From Haloquadratum walsbyi J07HQW2 (GTDB taxonomy: Archaea; Halobacteriota; Halobacteria; Halobacteriales; Haloferacaceae), in assembly GCF_000415985.1 (NCBI RefSeq), contig NZ_KE356561.1:1069729-1133728 (forward strand): DNA of 64,000 bases, read 5' to 3'. Below are positions 28,474 to 37,154 of this stretch, piece after piece. The notes beneath the pieces are model-generated. The model saw only the letters and a list, made by a program, of their open reading frames with translations. It ran no database searches and was not told the DNA's origin. The position numbers and the translations under genes were made by a program. The stretch's first letter is position 1, and each line of letters opens with the position of its first letter.

Positions 28474-29259
28474 ATGCGAATTGAGAATAGTTTTATTCCT
28501 GTTTCAGGCGTTGGCGAATCACGTGAGCGCTCGCTATGGGAGGCAGATATTATCTCTTGGGAGCGATTCGACCCGACGGATGCTCCTGTAGGTCCGAAGA
28601 CAGCAACAAAAATCGAGTCATTCCTTGCAGAAGCGCTTCCACGGCTTGATGACGGCGATACACAATATTTCAATGAGCAATTCCCCGATGGCGAAGTTTG
28701 GCGACTATATGAAAACACCCGCGATAATACATTATTTTTTGATATAGAAACCACAGGGCTCGATGCAGGATATAATGATGTCACGACGGTCTCATTCCAC
28801 CAACAAGGTGAGACAACAACACTTGTTCGCGGGGATGATCTAACGCGTGAGCGGGTACGTGAGCAATTCCGCACTGCGCCGCTCATTGCTTCATTTAATG
28901 GCAAGCGATTCGATATCCCGTTTCTAGAGCAGTGTTTTGATATATCAATTGAGACGCCACATCTTGATTTGATGTATCCATGTCGACGAGTCAATCTGAC
29001 CGGCGGATTAAAATCGATCGAAACTGAGATTGGAATTGATCGTGATCGACCTGATCTCTCAGGTAGGGATGCAGTTCGATTGTGGCACCAATATGAACGA
29101 GATGATGACACTGATGCACTTGATACGTTAATTTCATATAATCGCGATGATACGGTGAATCTTCGAAATCTCGCCGATGTCGTGGCGCGAACACTACATG
29201 AACAATCACTCGGGGCGGCAACTGGGACGTCCTGTGGAATCGCAGATCCACGCCGGTAG
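28474..29259 (+). CDS. RNase H-fold 3'-5' exonuclease-like protein (YprB type)
   Basis: A 261-residue nuclease-like protein. Exonuclease motif I is FFDIETTGLDAGYNDVTTVS (about residue 90). Motif II is in IASFNGKRFDIPFLEQ, and the third acidic motif is LISYNRDDTVNLRNLADV. The N-terminal 50 residues carry helix-hairpin-helix-like sequence (FLAEALPRL). Related proteins are annotated as YprB/RNase_H_2 and resemble DnaQ-type exonucleases acting on RNA or DNA. The substrate is unknown. The glycosyltransferase gene follows 52 bases later on the same strand. Confidence 0.83.
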   Translation: MRIENSFIPVSGVGESRERSLWEADIISWERFDPTDAPVGPKTATKIESFLAEALPRLDDGDTQYFNEQFPDGEVWRLYENTRDNTLFFDIETTGLDAGYNDVTTVSFHQQGETTTLVRGDDLTRERVREQFRTAPLIASFNGKRFDIPFLEQCFDISIETPHLDLMYPCRRVNLTGGLKSIETEIGIDRDRPDLSGRDAVRLWHQYERDDDTDALDTLISYNRDDTVNLRNLADVVARTLHEQSLGAATGTSCGIADPRR

Positions 29260-29311
29260 TCTATTTTTTGGTCGGCCTAAAATAGAAGTATCCCGGTCGA
29301 AAACGTCTATT

Positions 29312-30013
29312 ATGACCGATGCGTCGTACACATTTGATGATCTTACAGTCGTGATGGGAACATATAACGAATCGGATGCAATCACATCGGTACTTACAGA
29401 TATCGATCGTGTGACCGATGGACGTGCTGATATTATCTGTGTTGATAGCTCAACTGACAGTACCCCTGAGATTGCCCGCGAGCATGGAGCAACGGTCATC
29501 GAACAGCCACCGCGTGGATATGGATATGCTGTTGAGACCGCATTATCTGCGGCAGAAACACCTGTAGTAGTTACGACGGATTGTGATGATACATATCCAA
29601 TGGATTCACTTCCGAGGTTTCTTGAACTCATTAACGATGGATATGATATCGTATCGGGTGATCGGCTGTACCATGGCGCTACAGCAATGCCAGTATTGAA
29701 TCGTATTGGGAATGCAGTATTCGCAGTTGTTGCCTCAGTACTCGTTGGCGAGCGTGTGCATGATACAACGACAGGAATGCGTGCATACCGTCGACATGTG
29801 ATTGAGGATATAGATTGGACCGAGAACACCGGGTTGTCCGCAGAATTGTTACTCAGACCGATTTGTCGTGGTTATCGAACTCGGGAGGAACCAATTCTGT
29901 ATACCGAGAGATTGGGCGAAACAACCCTTGACCCTATCGATGGTGGATTCGCAATTGCCAAATCGATCCTTACTATCGGAATTGAAGAGCGGTTTGGTAT
30001 CACTCTTACCTGA
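29312..30013 (+). CDS. Family 2 glycosyltransferase (dolichol-phosphate-sugar synthase-like)
   Basis: A 233-residue GT-A fold enzyme. It has LTVVMGTYNESDAITSVL (donor-binding start), VDSSTDSTPEIAREHGA, PRGYGYAVETALSAAET and VVVTTDCDDTYPMDSL, which holds the metal-binding DxD-like motif. It ends RLGETTLDPIDGGFAIAKSI. Such enzymes transfer a sugar from a nucleotide donor to dolichol phosphate; in Haloferax the AglJ and AglD enzymes do this for N-glycosylation. The lack of a C-terminal membrane anchor fits AglJ size. I started at ATG 29312, not the upstream 29177 frame that overlaps the nuclease gene. Specific donor unknown. Confidence 0.85.
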   Translation: MTDASYTFDDLTVVMGTYNESDAITSVLTDIDRVTDGRADIICVDSSTDSTPEIAREHGATVIEQPPRGYGYAVETALSAAETPVVVTTDCDDTYPMDSLPRFLELINDGYDIVSGDRLYHGATAMPVLNRIGNAVFAVVASVLVGERVHDTTTGMRAYRRHVIEDIDWTENTGLSAELLLRPICRGYRTREEPILYTERLGETTLDPIDGGFAIAKSILTIGIEERFGITLT

Positions 30014-30206
30014 GAATATCAGCAACGCGACGAGGCTCATCACCAAGTGCTGGATCCTGCTCAATTATTTTAAGAACCTCATGGTCAGTTACGTCTGGAT
30101 ATGGTTTTTCGATTGCGTCCTCGATGAGGGCTTTCTCAAGTCGAAATTCAGTTCCATTGTATATCACATCAACGCCATCATCGTCAAATGAGAGAACAGT
30201 CATATC
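30006..30206 (-). CDS. Small conserved haloarchaeal protein (DUF5800-like)
   Basis: A 66-residue soluble protein: MTVLSFDDDGVDVIYNGTEF, then RLEKALIEDAIEKPYPDVTD, HEVLKIIEQDPALGDEPRRV. The start is taken at ATG 30206 rather than 30218. It has the layout of a small beta-then-helix domain. Family name recalled from pattern. It is convergent with the glycosyltransferase gene, overlapping its end by eight bases, and divergent from the bactofilin-like gene. Function unknown. Confidence 0.7.
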   Translation of the reverse strand, partial: DMTVLSFDDDGVDVIYNGTEFRLEKALIEDAIEKPYPDVTDHEVLKIIEQDPALGDEPRRVADILR

Positions 30207-30324
30207 TCTATTATTCAACCGGTGAATAAAAGCGCGTTACTCTATAGTCATGAGATGTATCTTAGTAGCTGTCTGACGGGCGTCGTACGGGTCGTTTATT
30301 AGGGATGCGTCTCGTCATGAAAGT

Positions 30325-31197
30325 GTGTCATTCGGGAACGATCCGTTCGACTCGTTAACCATCCCTGACGGCACGACCGTTGAGGAATATGACCTTGTTA
30401 CCGAGGGGAATGTAATGATTGGTGGTCAGAGCACAGTTGAGTTCGGCGTGAGAGCACAAAATATCCTTGCCGGTGAACGTGTTCAATTCGGTGGGAGTAT
30501 CGAAGCGGAGCGAGATTGTCGACTTGACGTTTGGTGTGAGGTTGCTGAAAACGTTCTTGTCGGAAAAGATGCATATCTTGGTGAACGGGTACATATTGGG
30601 GGGCAGCTACTGGTTGCCGGTGATCTTGATATTGGTGATGACGTAACAGTTGAGGAGGGATTCGAAGCAAACGGATGGATCGTCATTCGCAATCCAGTAT
30701 CCTCATTGGTATTTTACTTTATTATCCTCTCACATCTACTCCAAGTCAATGAGAGCGAAGCAGCAAGTGAATTTGCGCAAGAAATTGCTGCTGAAGCAGA
30801 GGGTGATGATGATGACGATGATGACGACGTAATGATGATCGTTATTCCACGTGGAGCAACCGTATCAGATGATATCTGGCAGGTATCTACGCCGGCATCG
30901 ATTGGTGATGATTGCCGTCTCCACGGAAATGTCCGGGCAGCGTCAATCACTGTCGGTCGCAATACCAATTTATTTGGAAGTCTTCGCGCCCGGGAGGATA
31001 TCAATATTGACCAGCGGACACGGATTCATGGTGATGTAACAACGCGAGATGGTGCTGTTTCAATTAGCGCTGGGGCTCAGATTCGTGGTGATGTTGTTTG
31101 TGGTGATCTTGAGTTACACGATGATGCAGAGGTGTATGGGACAATTCGCGCGAGTGGGAAGGTCAATATCGTTCATTCACCGGCTATCGATGAATGA
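30325..31197 (+). CDS. Bactofilin-like polymer-forming protein with a membrane segment
   Basis: A 290-residue protein starting at GTG. It is built of left-handed beta-helix-like repeats (VMIGGQSTVEFGVRAQNILA, LVGKDAYLGERVHIGGQLLV, DLDIGDDVTVEEGFEANGWI), then a hydrophobic segment (SLVFYFIILSHLLQV, about residues 128-142). After an acidic run of eight aspartates (about residue 161), a second repeat half follows (DCRLHGNVRAASITVGRNTN, RIHGDVTTRDGAVSISAGAQ). Polymer-forming (bactofilin) domains scaffold membranes or cell shape. The two halves around one membrane-like segment suggest attachment to the membrane. This may bear on flat-cell shape, but that is conjecture. Confidence 0.78.
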   Translation: MSFGNDPFDSLTIPDGTTVEEYDLVTEGNVMIGGQSTVEFGVRAQNILAGERVQFGGSIEAERDCRLDVWCEVAENVLVGKDAYLGERVHIGGQLLVAGDLDIGDDVTVEEGFEANGWIVIRNPVSSLVFYFIILSHLLQVNESEAASEFAQEIAAEAEGDDDDDDDDVMMIVIPRGATVSDDIWQVSTPASIGDDCRLHGNVRAASITVGRNTNLFGSLRAREDINIDQRTRIHGDVTTRDGAVSISAGAQIRGDVVCGDLELHDDAEVYGTIRASGKVNIVHSPAIDE

Positions 31198-31251
31198 TCA
31201 TACCCATGACGGACGGAAACGTACTTGCCGGCGTCTCGCCTTCCTGTCAGT

Positions 31252-32424
31252 ATGCTCTCTATTGCGCTTGCCGGAAAGCCGAATGCCGGGAAGTCAACGT
31301 TTTATCAGGCAGCAACGATGGCTGATGTCGATGTTGGGAACTATCCATTTACGACAATTGATCCGAATCAGGGAGTTACACATGCGCGAACTCGATGTCC
31401 TTGTCTTGATAGACAAAGCCGCTGTGGAAATTGCACAGATGGAATTAGATACGTTCCAGTCGAGTTGCTTGATGTTGCTGGACTCGTTCCCGGTGCGCAT
31501 GAGGGGCGTGGACTCGGGAATCAATTTCTTGATGCGCTGACCGACGCTGATGCTATTCTTGCTGTCGTTGATGCGGCAGGTGCAACCGATGCTGAGGGTG
31601 AGCCTGTCGAAGTTGGAACGTATAATCCGGTTGAAGAGGCTAATTTCGTTGAGGAGGAACTGGAACAATGGCTCGCTGGAATTATTGATCGAAACTGGGA
31701 AACAGTGGTTCGTCAGTCCCGAGCACCGGAATTTAATATCGATGAGGCGGTAACAGAGTTGCTAACCGGATTTGGGGCGAGTGAACATACTGTCGCAACC
31801 GCACTTCGGTCACTATCGTATCCTGATGACCCACAACAGTGGAGCACAGATGATCAGATGGCACTCGCAGTTGATATCCGGGAGCGAACAAAACCAATTG
31901 TTCTTGTGGCAAACAAAGCTGATATTGCCCCTGCAGAAAATATTGATCAGCTTCAACATATTTCGAAGTCGGTTATCCCAACAACAGCAGATGGAGAACG
32001 TGCGCTTCGCCGGGCTGCGGATGCCGATTTAATTGAATATAATCCAGGAGATGCAGAAATCAGTATTACCGGTGATATCTCTTCGACACAACAAGAGGGT
32101 CTTGAGACGATTCAAGACCTAATGAAGGATACCGATGGAACGGGTGTGCAAGCGGCGATTAATACGGTTACGTACGATCTGCTTGAGATGATAACAGTTT
32201 ATCCAGTAGAAAATGAGACACGATGGACTGACGGAAGCAACGATATGCTTCCAGATGCGGTCTTACTTGAGAAGGGATCAACCCCACTTGATCTCGCATA
32301 TGCCGTCCATTCTGATATTGGCGATGGCTATCTCCACGCTGTTGATGCACGCGAAGAACGGCGAATTGGCGAAGATCATGAACTCTCTGAGGGTGATGTC
32401 ATAAAAATCGTGAGTACGGCGTAA
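31252..32424 (+). CDS. Obg/DRG-superfamily GTP-binding protein (YchF-like) with TGS domain
   Basis: A 390-residue GTPase. G1 is in LAGKPNAGKSTFYQ, and the switch II region is LLDVAGLVPGAHEGRGLG with G3. G4 is VLVANKADIA; the canonical NKxD favours GTP over the ATP seen in YchF. A cysteine-rich loop (CPCLDRQSRCGNC) is an archaeal insertion and may bind zinc. A C-terminal TGS domain (KGSTPLDLAYAVHSDIGDGY) is typical of ribosome-linked GTPases. The start is ATG 31252; an upstream in-frame ATG at 31225 is less likely. It is 54 bases after the bactofilin-like gene on the same strand. Confidence 0.9.
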   Translation: MLSIALAGKPNAGKSTFYQAATMADVDVGNYPFTTIDPNQGVTHARTRCPCLDRQSRCGNCTDGIRYVPVELLDVAGLVPGAHEGRGLGNQFLDALTDADAILAVVDAAGATDAEGEPVEVGTYNPVEEANFVEEELEQWLAGIIDRNWETVVRQSRAPEFNIDEAVTELLTGFGASEHTVATALRSLSYPDDPQQWSTDDQMALAVDIRERTKPIVLVANKADIAPAENIDQLQHISKSVIPTTADGERALRRAADADLIEYNPGDAEISITGDISSTQQEGLETIQDLMKDTDGTGVQAAINTVTYDLLEMITVYPVENETRWTDGSNDMLPDAVLLEKGSTPLDLAYAVHSDIGDGYLHAVDAREERRIGEDHELSEGDVIKIVSTA

Positions 32425-32438
32425 TGAAAATCACCGAT

Positions 32439-33581
32439 TCAGGCAACTGCGTCGTAGGCTTTTTGCATAATATTGAGTGCCTCCTGAAGTGAGTCTTCAT
32501 CGGTTGCATATGATAATCGAGCGTACCCGCTGCCGCTTGCGCCGAATGCATCGCCAGGGACGATAATGACACCACGGTCAAGACACTCCATAACAAAGCC
32601 ATCAGGGACTTTTGGCATGCAATAGAATGCCCCACGTGGTGTCGGAACCTCAAGACCAATATCTGTAAGCCCATCAACGACGAGATCACGTCGATGCTCA
32701 AATGAGTCCGTCATCTTGGTAATAACGTCTTGTGGACCCCTAAGAGCAGCTTCTGCGGCAAACTGCGATGGAGCTGCTGCGCACGCCTGTGTATATTGAT
32801 GCACACGAAGCATGCGTTCAACCCGGGATGTTGATCCAACAACCCATCCGAGTCGCCATCCAGTCATTGAGTATAATTTTGAAGCAGAATTCACCACAAC
32901 CACATTATCACGGTCAGCAAACTCAAGTGGTGAGCGGAATTCCCCATCAAAAACGGTGTATTCATACACTTCATCTGAGATACAGAACACATCGTATTCA
33001 TCAGCAATCCGAGCAAATTCACGGATATCTGTCTGTGGTGATACTGCACCAGTTGGGTTTCCTGGGCTATTAACAACAAACGCAGCAGTATCATCGGTTA
33101 TACGCTCCTCGACAGCCGCAGGATCGAGTGTCAGATCATCACGGAGAGGAACTGGAACAGGTGTCCCACCGGCTAATCGAGTGAGTGCATCATATGAGAC
33201 AAAGCCTGGGTCGGGAACAAGAACCTCATCATCGGGATCAATATGTGCTTCCATGACGATGTGGAGTGCTTCAGACCCGCCTGCGGTCGCGATAATCTCA
33301 TCAGGATCAACTGTGATATCTTGATCACGTTGATGTTTGGCTGCGATTGCCTCACGGAGTGATATCATTCCTTTATTTTCTGTATACGCATCTGCTTCAC
33401 CTGCCTGAATTGCCTCAACGGCTGCATCACGGGCATGTGCTGGCGCTGGGAAATCAGGCTGTCCTAATCCGAGATTGATTGCGTCCTCACCGGCGGCTTC
33501 AAACACTTCTCGGATCCCACTGATTGACACTGACTCAACACGGTCAGAGAACGAATGCATATTCACATTCGAGATTGCCAC
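32439..33581 (-). CDS. Pyridoxal-phosphate aminotransferase, class I/II (AspC-like)
   Basis: A 380-residue fold-type I aminotransferase. The lysine binding pyridoxal phosphate is in VVNSASKLYSMTGWRLGWVV. Other blocks are LGLGQPDFPAP near the N-terminus, FVVNSPGNPTGAVSP (Asn and Pro of the active site), CISDEVYEYTVF (aspartate holding the cofactor nitrogen) and the late GSGYARLSYATDED region with the carboxylate-binding arginine. Members use aspartate or other amino acids with 2-oxoglutarate; substrate is not assigned. The start is ATG 33581. It is convergent with the GTPase gene (14 bases apart). Confidence 0.92.
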   Translation of the reverse strand: MAISNVNMHSFSDRVESVSISGIREVFEAAGEDAINLGLGQPDFPAPAHARDAAVEAIQAGEADAYTENKGMISLREAIAAKHQRDQDITVDPDEIIATAGGSEALHIVMEAHIDPDDEVLVPDPGFVSYDALTRLAGGTPVPVPLRDDLTLDPAAVEERITDDTAAFVVNSPGNPTGAVSPQTDIREFARIADEYDVFCISDEVYEYTVFDGEFRSPLEFADRDNVVVVNSASKLYSMTGWRLGWVVGSTSRVERMLRVHQYTQACAAAPSQFAAEAALRGPQDVITKMTDSFEHRRDLVVDGLTDIGLEVPTPRGAFYCMPKVPDGFVMECLDRGVIIVPGDAFGASGSGYARLSYATDEDSLQEALNIMQKAYDAVA

Positions 33582-33866
33582 GAGGTTATCTCTTGCCTCT
33601 TTATTCCAGTTGAGTTCCTACTATTACTATGCCTGCGTGCATACGCTTGTTGAGAGCACGATTCTAACGTCTGCATACAGCTAATTCACAGGGTAAACAA
33701 GAGATTATTACCGGTATAACTGACAAATACTAATGGATATATTTTCGCATAATCGAATGACTGAACGGTGGAGACAGAAGATTAGCTAATATGATCTCGT
33801 CGTATATATATGCGACCTTCGCCGGCTACCCGAGGCAAAAGCATGCTGACCGTCTAATACTCTCAG

Positions 33867-34952
33867 ATGGATAACACACGGGACAGTGATCAGACATACG
33901 TATCTCGACGTCGAGTTCTGCAGGCAGGTGGAGCGATCACAACAGCCAGTATAGGGGCGTTCGCAGGCTGTTCAGGTACAAGTGGTGGATCAACAGGCAC
34001 GAGCAACGATGGAATCGAGGAAATTCGTGTTGCGTACATGCCGATTTATCCTGATATGCAGTATTTTGTGATGGAAGAGGAGGGATATTTTGATGAGATT
34101 AATGCTGAGGTAACTGGTGAAGTTTTTTCTGACGGTCCAAGTATTGTCCAGGCATCAGCAACAGGCGATTTCGACGTCATGATGTTCGGAATCGTTCCAG
34201 CGATGATTGTCATGGATAAAGGAATTCCATCAAAAATTACAGGAGCAAACATCCAGAACGCGATGGAGATTCTAGCGCGTGATTCGTTCGCGTCGATATG
34301 GGATACTGCCTCATCAGGCGCTGAAGCATTCGCGCAGTTTGAAGCAGAGCGTGGTCGGAAATTTACGTTTGGAACCTTCCCACCGGGGTCGGTCCCTGAT
34401 ATTTTGCTTCGATACTGGCTTACTGAGGTCGTTGGTGTTGAACCGGGGTCTGATGTGTCAATAACGCCGCTCGGTGGGGCTGGACCGGTTCGACAAGCGT
34501 TACTTGCCAACGAAATCGACGGAACATCGATCATGGAACCGGTTCCAACGGTCGCTTCGATGAATGATGCTCCATATCAGTCAATCGCATGGGCTGGAGA
34601 CTTCATGCCAGGACAACCAGCCGCAGTCACGCTCATGCATGATAGACTTCGTTCTGATAACCGTGAGGTCGCACAGGCGTTCATTGAGCAGCATCAACGT
34701 GCAACAACATTCGCAGGAGAAAATCCTGATACAGCAGCCACACACGCGAGTACAGTCATCGGTGAGAGTGTGCTTCCAGTTGAGACAGCACAGCGTGCAA
34801 TCAGTGCGCGAGCGTCTGATTTCATTACAGACCCACATAAGATAGCCGATGGTGCAAAGATCTTCTCTGAATATGCTGCTCAGGCAGGAAAGATTGACTC
34901 AGCACTATCAAATGATCAGCTGTTTGATTTCGGTGTGTATGACTCAATATGA
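33867..34952 (+). CDS. ABC transporter substrate-binding lipoprotein, NitT/TauT type
   Basis: A 361-residue exported lipoprotein. The N-terminus has a twin-arginine motif (SRRRVLQAGG) and a lipobox ending in FAGCSG, so it is a Tat-secreted lipoprotein anchored at the outer membrane face. The mature part has VAYMPIYPDMQYFVMEEEGY, then GPSIVQASATGDFDVMMFGI and GSVPDILLRYWLTEVVGV, matching the SsuA/TauA/THI5-like fold that binds nitrate, sulfonates, taurine or thiamine precursor. The ligand cannot be told. The stop overlaps the permease ATG (ATGA at 34949-34952), so translation is coupled. Confidence 0.9.
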   Translation: MDNTRDSDQTYVSRRRVLQAGGAITTASIGAFAGCSGTSGGSTGTSNDGIEEIRVAYMPIYPDMQYFVMEEEGYFDEINAEVTGEVFSDGPSIVQASATGDFDVMMFGIVPAMIVMDKGIPSKITGANIQNAMEILARDSFASIWDTASSGAEAFAQFEAERGRKFTFGTFPPGSVPDILLRYWLTEVVGVEPGSDVSITPLGGAGPVRQALLANEIDGTSIMEPVPTVASMNDAPYQSIAWAGDFMPGQPAAVTLMHDRLRSDNREVAQAFIEQHQRATTFAGENPDTAATHASTVIGESVLPVETAQRAISARASDFITDPHKIADGAKIFSEYAAQAGKIDSALSNDQLFDFGVYDSI

Positions 34953-35854
34953 GCGGTGAAACGCCAACTGAATCAGAATTAACAGTCCCGACAGGAGATC
35001 CCAATCAAGATCAAGATGAGGGAACGGGGTCGGTTGAAACAACACAGGGGCTGTTCGGAGATGTTGACCCAGAGAGTATCGGGTATGGAGTTGCTGGAAG
35101 TGCAATCTTCATTACAATCTGGCAGGTCGCTGCTGCTGCCGTTGGTCGGACATATCTCCTTCCATCACCGATCGAGGTAGCAACTGCATTTGCTGTCGAA
35201 TTAACCGCTTCAGCTACGTTTACACTTCCAGTCGCCGGCGTGACATTACCGATGACTCGACTCACAGCAAATCTCGCACAGAGTCTCTTACATTATATTC
35301 CGGGACTGTTTATTGGGAGCACACTTGGAGTCAGTCTTGGTCTGGCAATGGGATGGAGTGGACGGCTTGATGACGCATTAACGCCGGTCACGCGTTTTCT
35401 CCGACCAATTCCGCCCCTTGCATGGATTGTGTTTGCGATTGTCTGGATTGGTATCGGTCACGGTGGTGCTGCATTTATTGTTGGCATTGGTGCATTTTGG
35501 ATTAATTTCTATAATGCATACGCCGGTGTTGAGGGCGTTTCAACACACCTCAAGGAAGTAGCTGCGAGTCTTGGTGTCGATGATGATCTGACGATGATCC
35601 GGAAAGTGATTATTCCAGCAGCGATGCCATCGATCACAACTGGTCTGCGGACAAGCATTGGACAGTGTTGGATGATCGTTGTCGCCGCAGAATTATTCGG
35701 CGCTCCCGGGGTTGGATTCCAGATTATCAATGCAGCACAAAATCTCGCAACAGATGTTAGCGTTGCTTATATGGCTGTTATCAGTCTTGTATTCCTTGTG
35801 AGCGATGGAATGTTCCGACGAGTTGAACGGAGGCTTCTCGAATGGCGGGTATAA
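34949..35854 (+). CDS. ABC transporter permease, NitT/TauT type
   Basis: A 301-residue inner membrane protein with a soluble acidic N-terminus and about six membrane segments. The EAA loop lies in LKEVAASLGVDDDLTMIRKV, then the conserved IPAAMPSITTGLRTSIGQCW that touches the ATPase. It ends IINAAQNLATDVSVAYMAVI. The substrate-translocating channel is formed by a homodimer. The neighbours on both sides overlap (4 and 13 bases). The acidic N-terminal extension of about 45 residues is typical of halophilic members. Confidence 0.92.
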   Translation: MSGETPTESELTVPTGDPNQDQDEGTGSVETTQGLFGDVDPESIGYGVAGSAIFITIWQVAAAAVGRTYLLPSPIEVATAFAVELTASATFTLPVAGVTLPMTRLTANLAQSLLHYIPGLFIGSTLGVSLGLAMGWSGRLDDALTPVTRFLRPIPPLAWIVFAIVWIGIGHGGAAFIVGIGAFWINFYNAYAGVEGVSTHLKEVAASLGVDDDLTMIRKVIIPAAMPSITTGLRTSIGQCWMIVVAAELFGAPGVGFQIINAAQNLATDVSVAYMAVISLVFLVSDGMFRRVERRLLEWRV

Positions 35855-36660
35855 ATCAAAATTCAGACTCACAGCTAGAAGCGAGCGGGTATCAACATAG
35901 CCACGTTGATGATACAACAGCAAAGGTTGTTGTTGATACTGTGAGTAAGGTATTCGAATCCGAACGACAGACAGTCCGAGCACTTGATGAGGTATCATTC
36001 ACCGTATCTGATGGTGAGTTTGTCTGTCTCGTTGGACCATCTGGTTGTGGTAAGACGACACTGTTCCGAGCGATTGCTGGTCTCGAAACGCCGACTGATG
36101 GGGAAATTCGGCTCGCGGGTAATACAGTCGAAGGTCCCGGAACTGACCGTGGCATGGTATTTCAAGAGTATGGATTATTCCCCTGGCGAACTGTCGAGGA
36201 AAATGTCACATTCGGGCTTGAAGAACAGGGTGTTGTCGAACCAAACCGTAGTCGTCGAGTTGATGAGATGTTAGAACTCGTTGGTCTCACACAGTTCAAG
36301 AATGCATATCCGAAGGAACTATCTGGTGGAATGAAACAACGCGTTGGGATTGCGCGAGCACTTGCAGTCGATCCGGAGATCCTTCTTGCAGATGAACCGT
36401 TCGGAAGTGTTGACGCACAGACACGGGAGATGCTACATGATGAACTGCTATCGATTTGGACAACAACTGAAAAGACGGTCTTATTTGTCACACACGATGT
36501 TGAAGAAGCAGTAACACTCGCTGACCGAGTTGTCGTGATGGCGCCTTCGCCCGGTAGGGTTAACGAAATCGTTAATATTGATGTCGACCGTCCCCGACAG
36601 CGAACAGACCCAGCATTCGGTGAATATGTTGAGCAGATTCGAGCACTTATTGGCGAGTAA
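35842..36660 (+). CDS. ABC transporter ATP-binding protein, NitT/TauT type
   Basis: A 272-residue ATPase. Walker A is LVGPSGCGKTTLFR, the Q-loop VFQEYGLFPWR, the signature ELSGGMKQRVGIARALA, Walker B EILLADEPFGSVD and the switch histidine FVTHDVEEAVTLADR. The end (VNIDVDRPRQR) matches the SsuB/TauB group. It powers the transporter with the two genes before it. The start ATG overlaps the permease end by 13 bases. No regulator or enzyme gene adjoins that would reveal the substrate. Confidence 0.93.
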   Translation: MAGINQNSDSQLEASGYQHSHVDDTTAKVVVDTVSKVFESERQTVRALDEVSFTVSDGEFVCLVGPSGCGKTTLFRAIAGLETPTDGEIRLAGNTVEGPGTDRGMVFQEYGLFPWRTVEENVTFGLEEQGVVEPNRSRRVDEMLELVGLTQFKNAYPKELSGGMKQRVGIARALAVDPEILLADEPFGSVDAQTREMLHDELLSIWTTTEKTVLFVTHDVEEAVTLADRVVVMAPSPGRVNEIVNIDVDRPRQRTDPAFGEYVEQIRALIGE

Positions 36661-36708
36661 CCTGCGCTCAACTGATAATGCTAAGATCAAATGGTAAGCT
36701 ATCGCCGA

Positions 36709-36900
36709 TCAAGATTCATCAGTAGTCTCACGAAGTGTCTCCACATGTGACATTATGACCGAAAGCGTCGCATCCGGGTCCGCATACCCTTTTTCATAAT
36801 CGTCATACGCTGCATCAATATCATCAAGGAACGTCGCGACGGCTGTCACCAATTCGGTATCATCCGAGTCAGTGTCCACTGGCATATATACACTCATCAT
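36709..36900 (-). CDS. Small acidic haloarchaeal protein of unknown function
   Basis: A 63-residue helical protein: MSVYMPVDTDSDDTELVTAV and ATFLDDIDAAYDDYEKGYAD, then VIMSHVETLRETTDES. It is acidic throughout and has no recognised domain. Two ATGs stand next to each other, at 36900 and 36897. It is convergent with the ABC transporter operon and divergent from the rad25 homologue. It looks real by its regular acidic composition, but no family is known to me. Confidence 0.6.
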   Translation of the reverse strand: MMSVYMPVDTDSDDTELVTAVATFLDDIDAAYDDYEKGYADPDATLSVIMSHVETLRETTDES

Positions 36901-37154
36901 TGGAGTCGAAAAAGGATGCCGTCAGAGTCAGGATTAATACTATTTGTATTAGTATTGATACACTTCGATGAGCAGTCAATCAATCTCTGGTGTTCAGATG
37001 CTATGTTATAATGAGCGTGTGCCAATATTTGAGTTCCTCTCACGGCTAGCCAGGGACTTTGTTCTTGAGCTTGTGTAATCATTGCCATTTCGAGACTCAA
37101 ATGATGAACATGGGCAGAGAAGTTTTATTCATCTCAATAATTACGTATAGAGAC

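Noticed and set aside
28446-29111. Long reverse frame of 221 codons over the RNase H-fold nuclease gene
   Set aside because: It is the antisense of a gene with clear exonuclease motifs; its own sequence is Ser/Arg-rich without a domain.
29206-29829. Reverse frame of 207 codons over the glycosyltransferase gene
   Set aside because: Antisense shadow; the forward frame has the glycosyltransferase motifs.
32812-33324. Forward frame of 170 codons over the aminotransferase gene
   Set aside because: Ser/Thr-rich antisense shadow of a gene with a pyridoxal-phosphate lysine motif.
34046-34534. Reverse frame of 162 codons over the substrate-binding protein gene
   Set aside because: Antisense shadow without domain resemblance.
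36162-36671. Reverse frame of 169 codons over the ABC ATPase gene
   Set aside because: Antisense of Walker A/B-containing gene; composition is unlike the acidic proteome.
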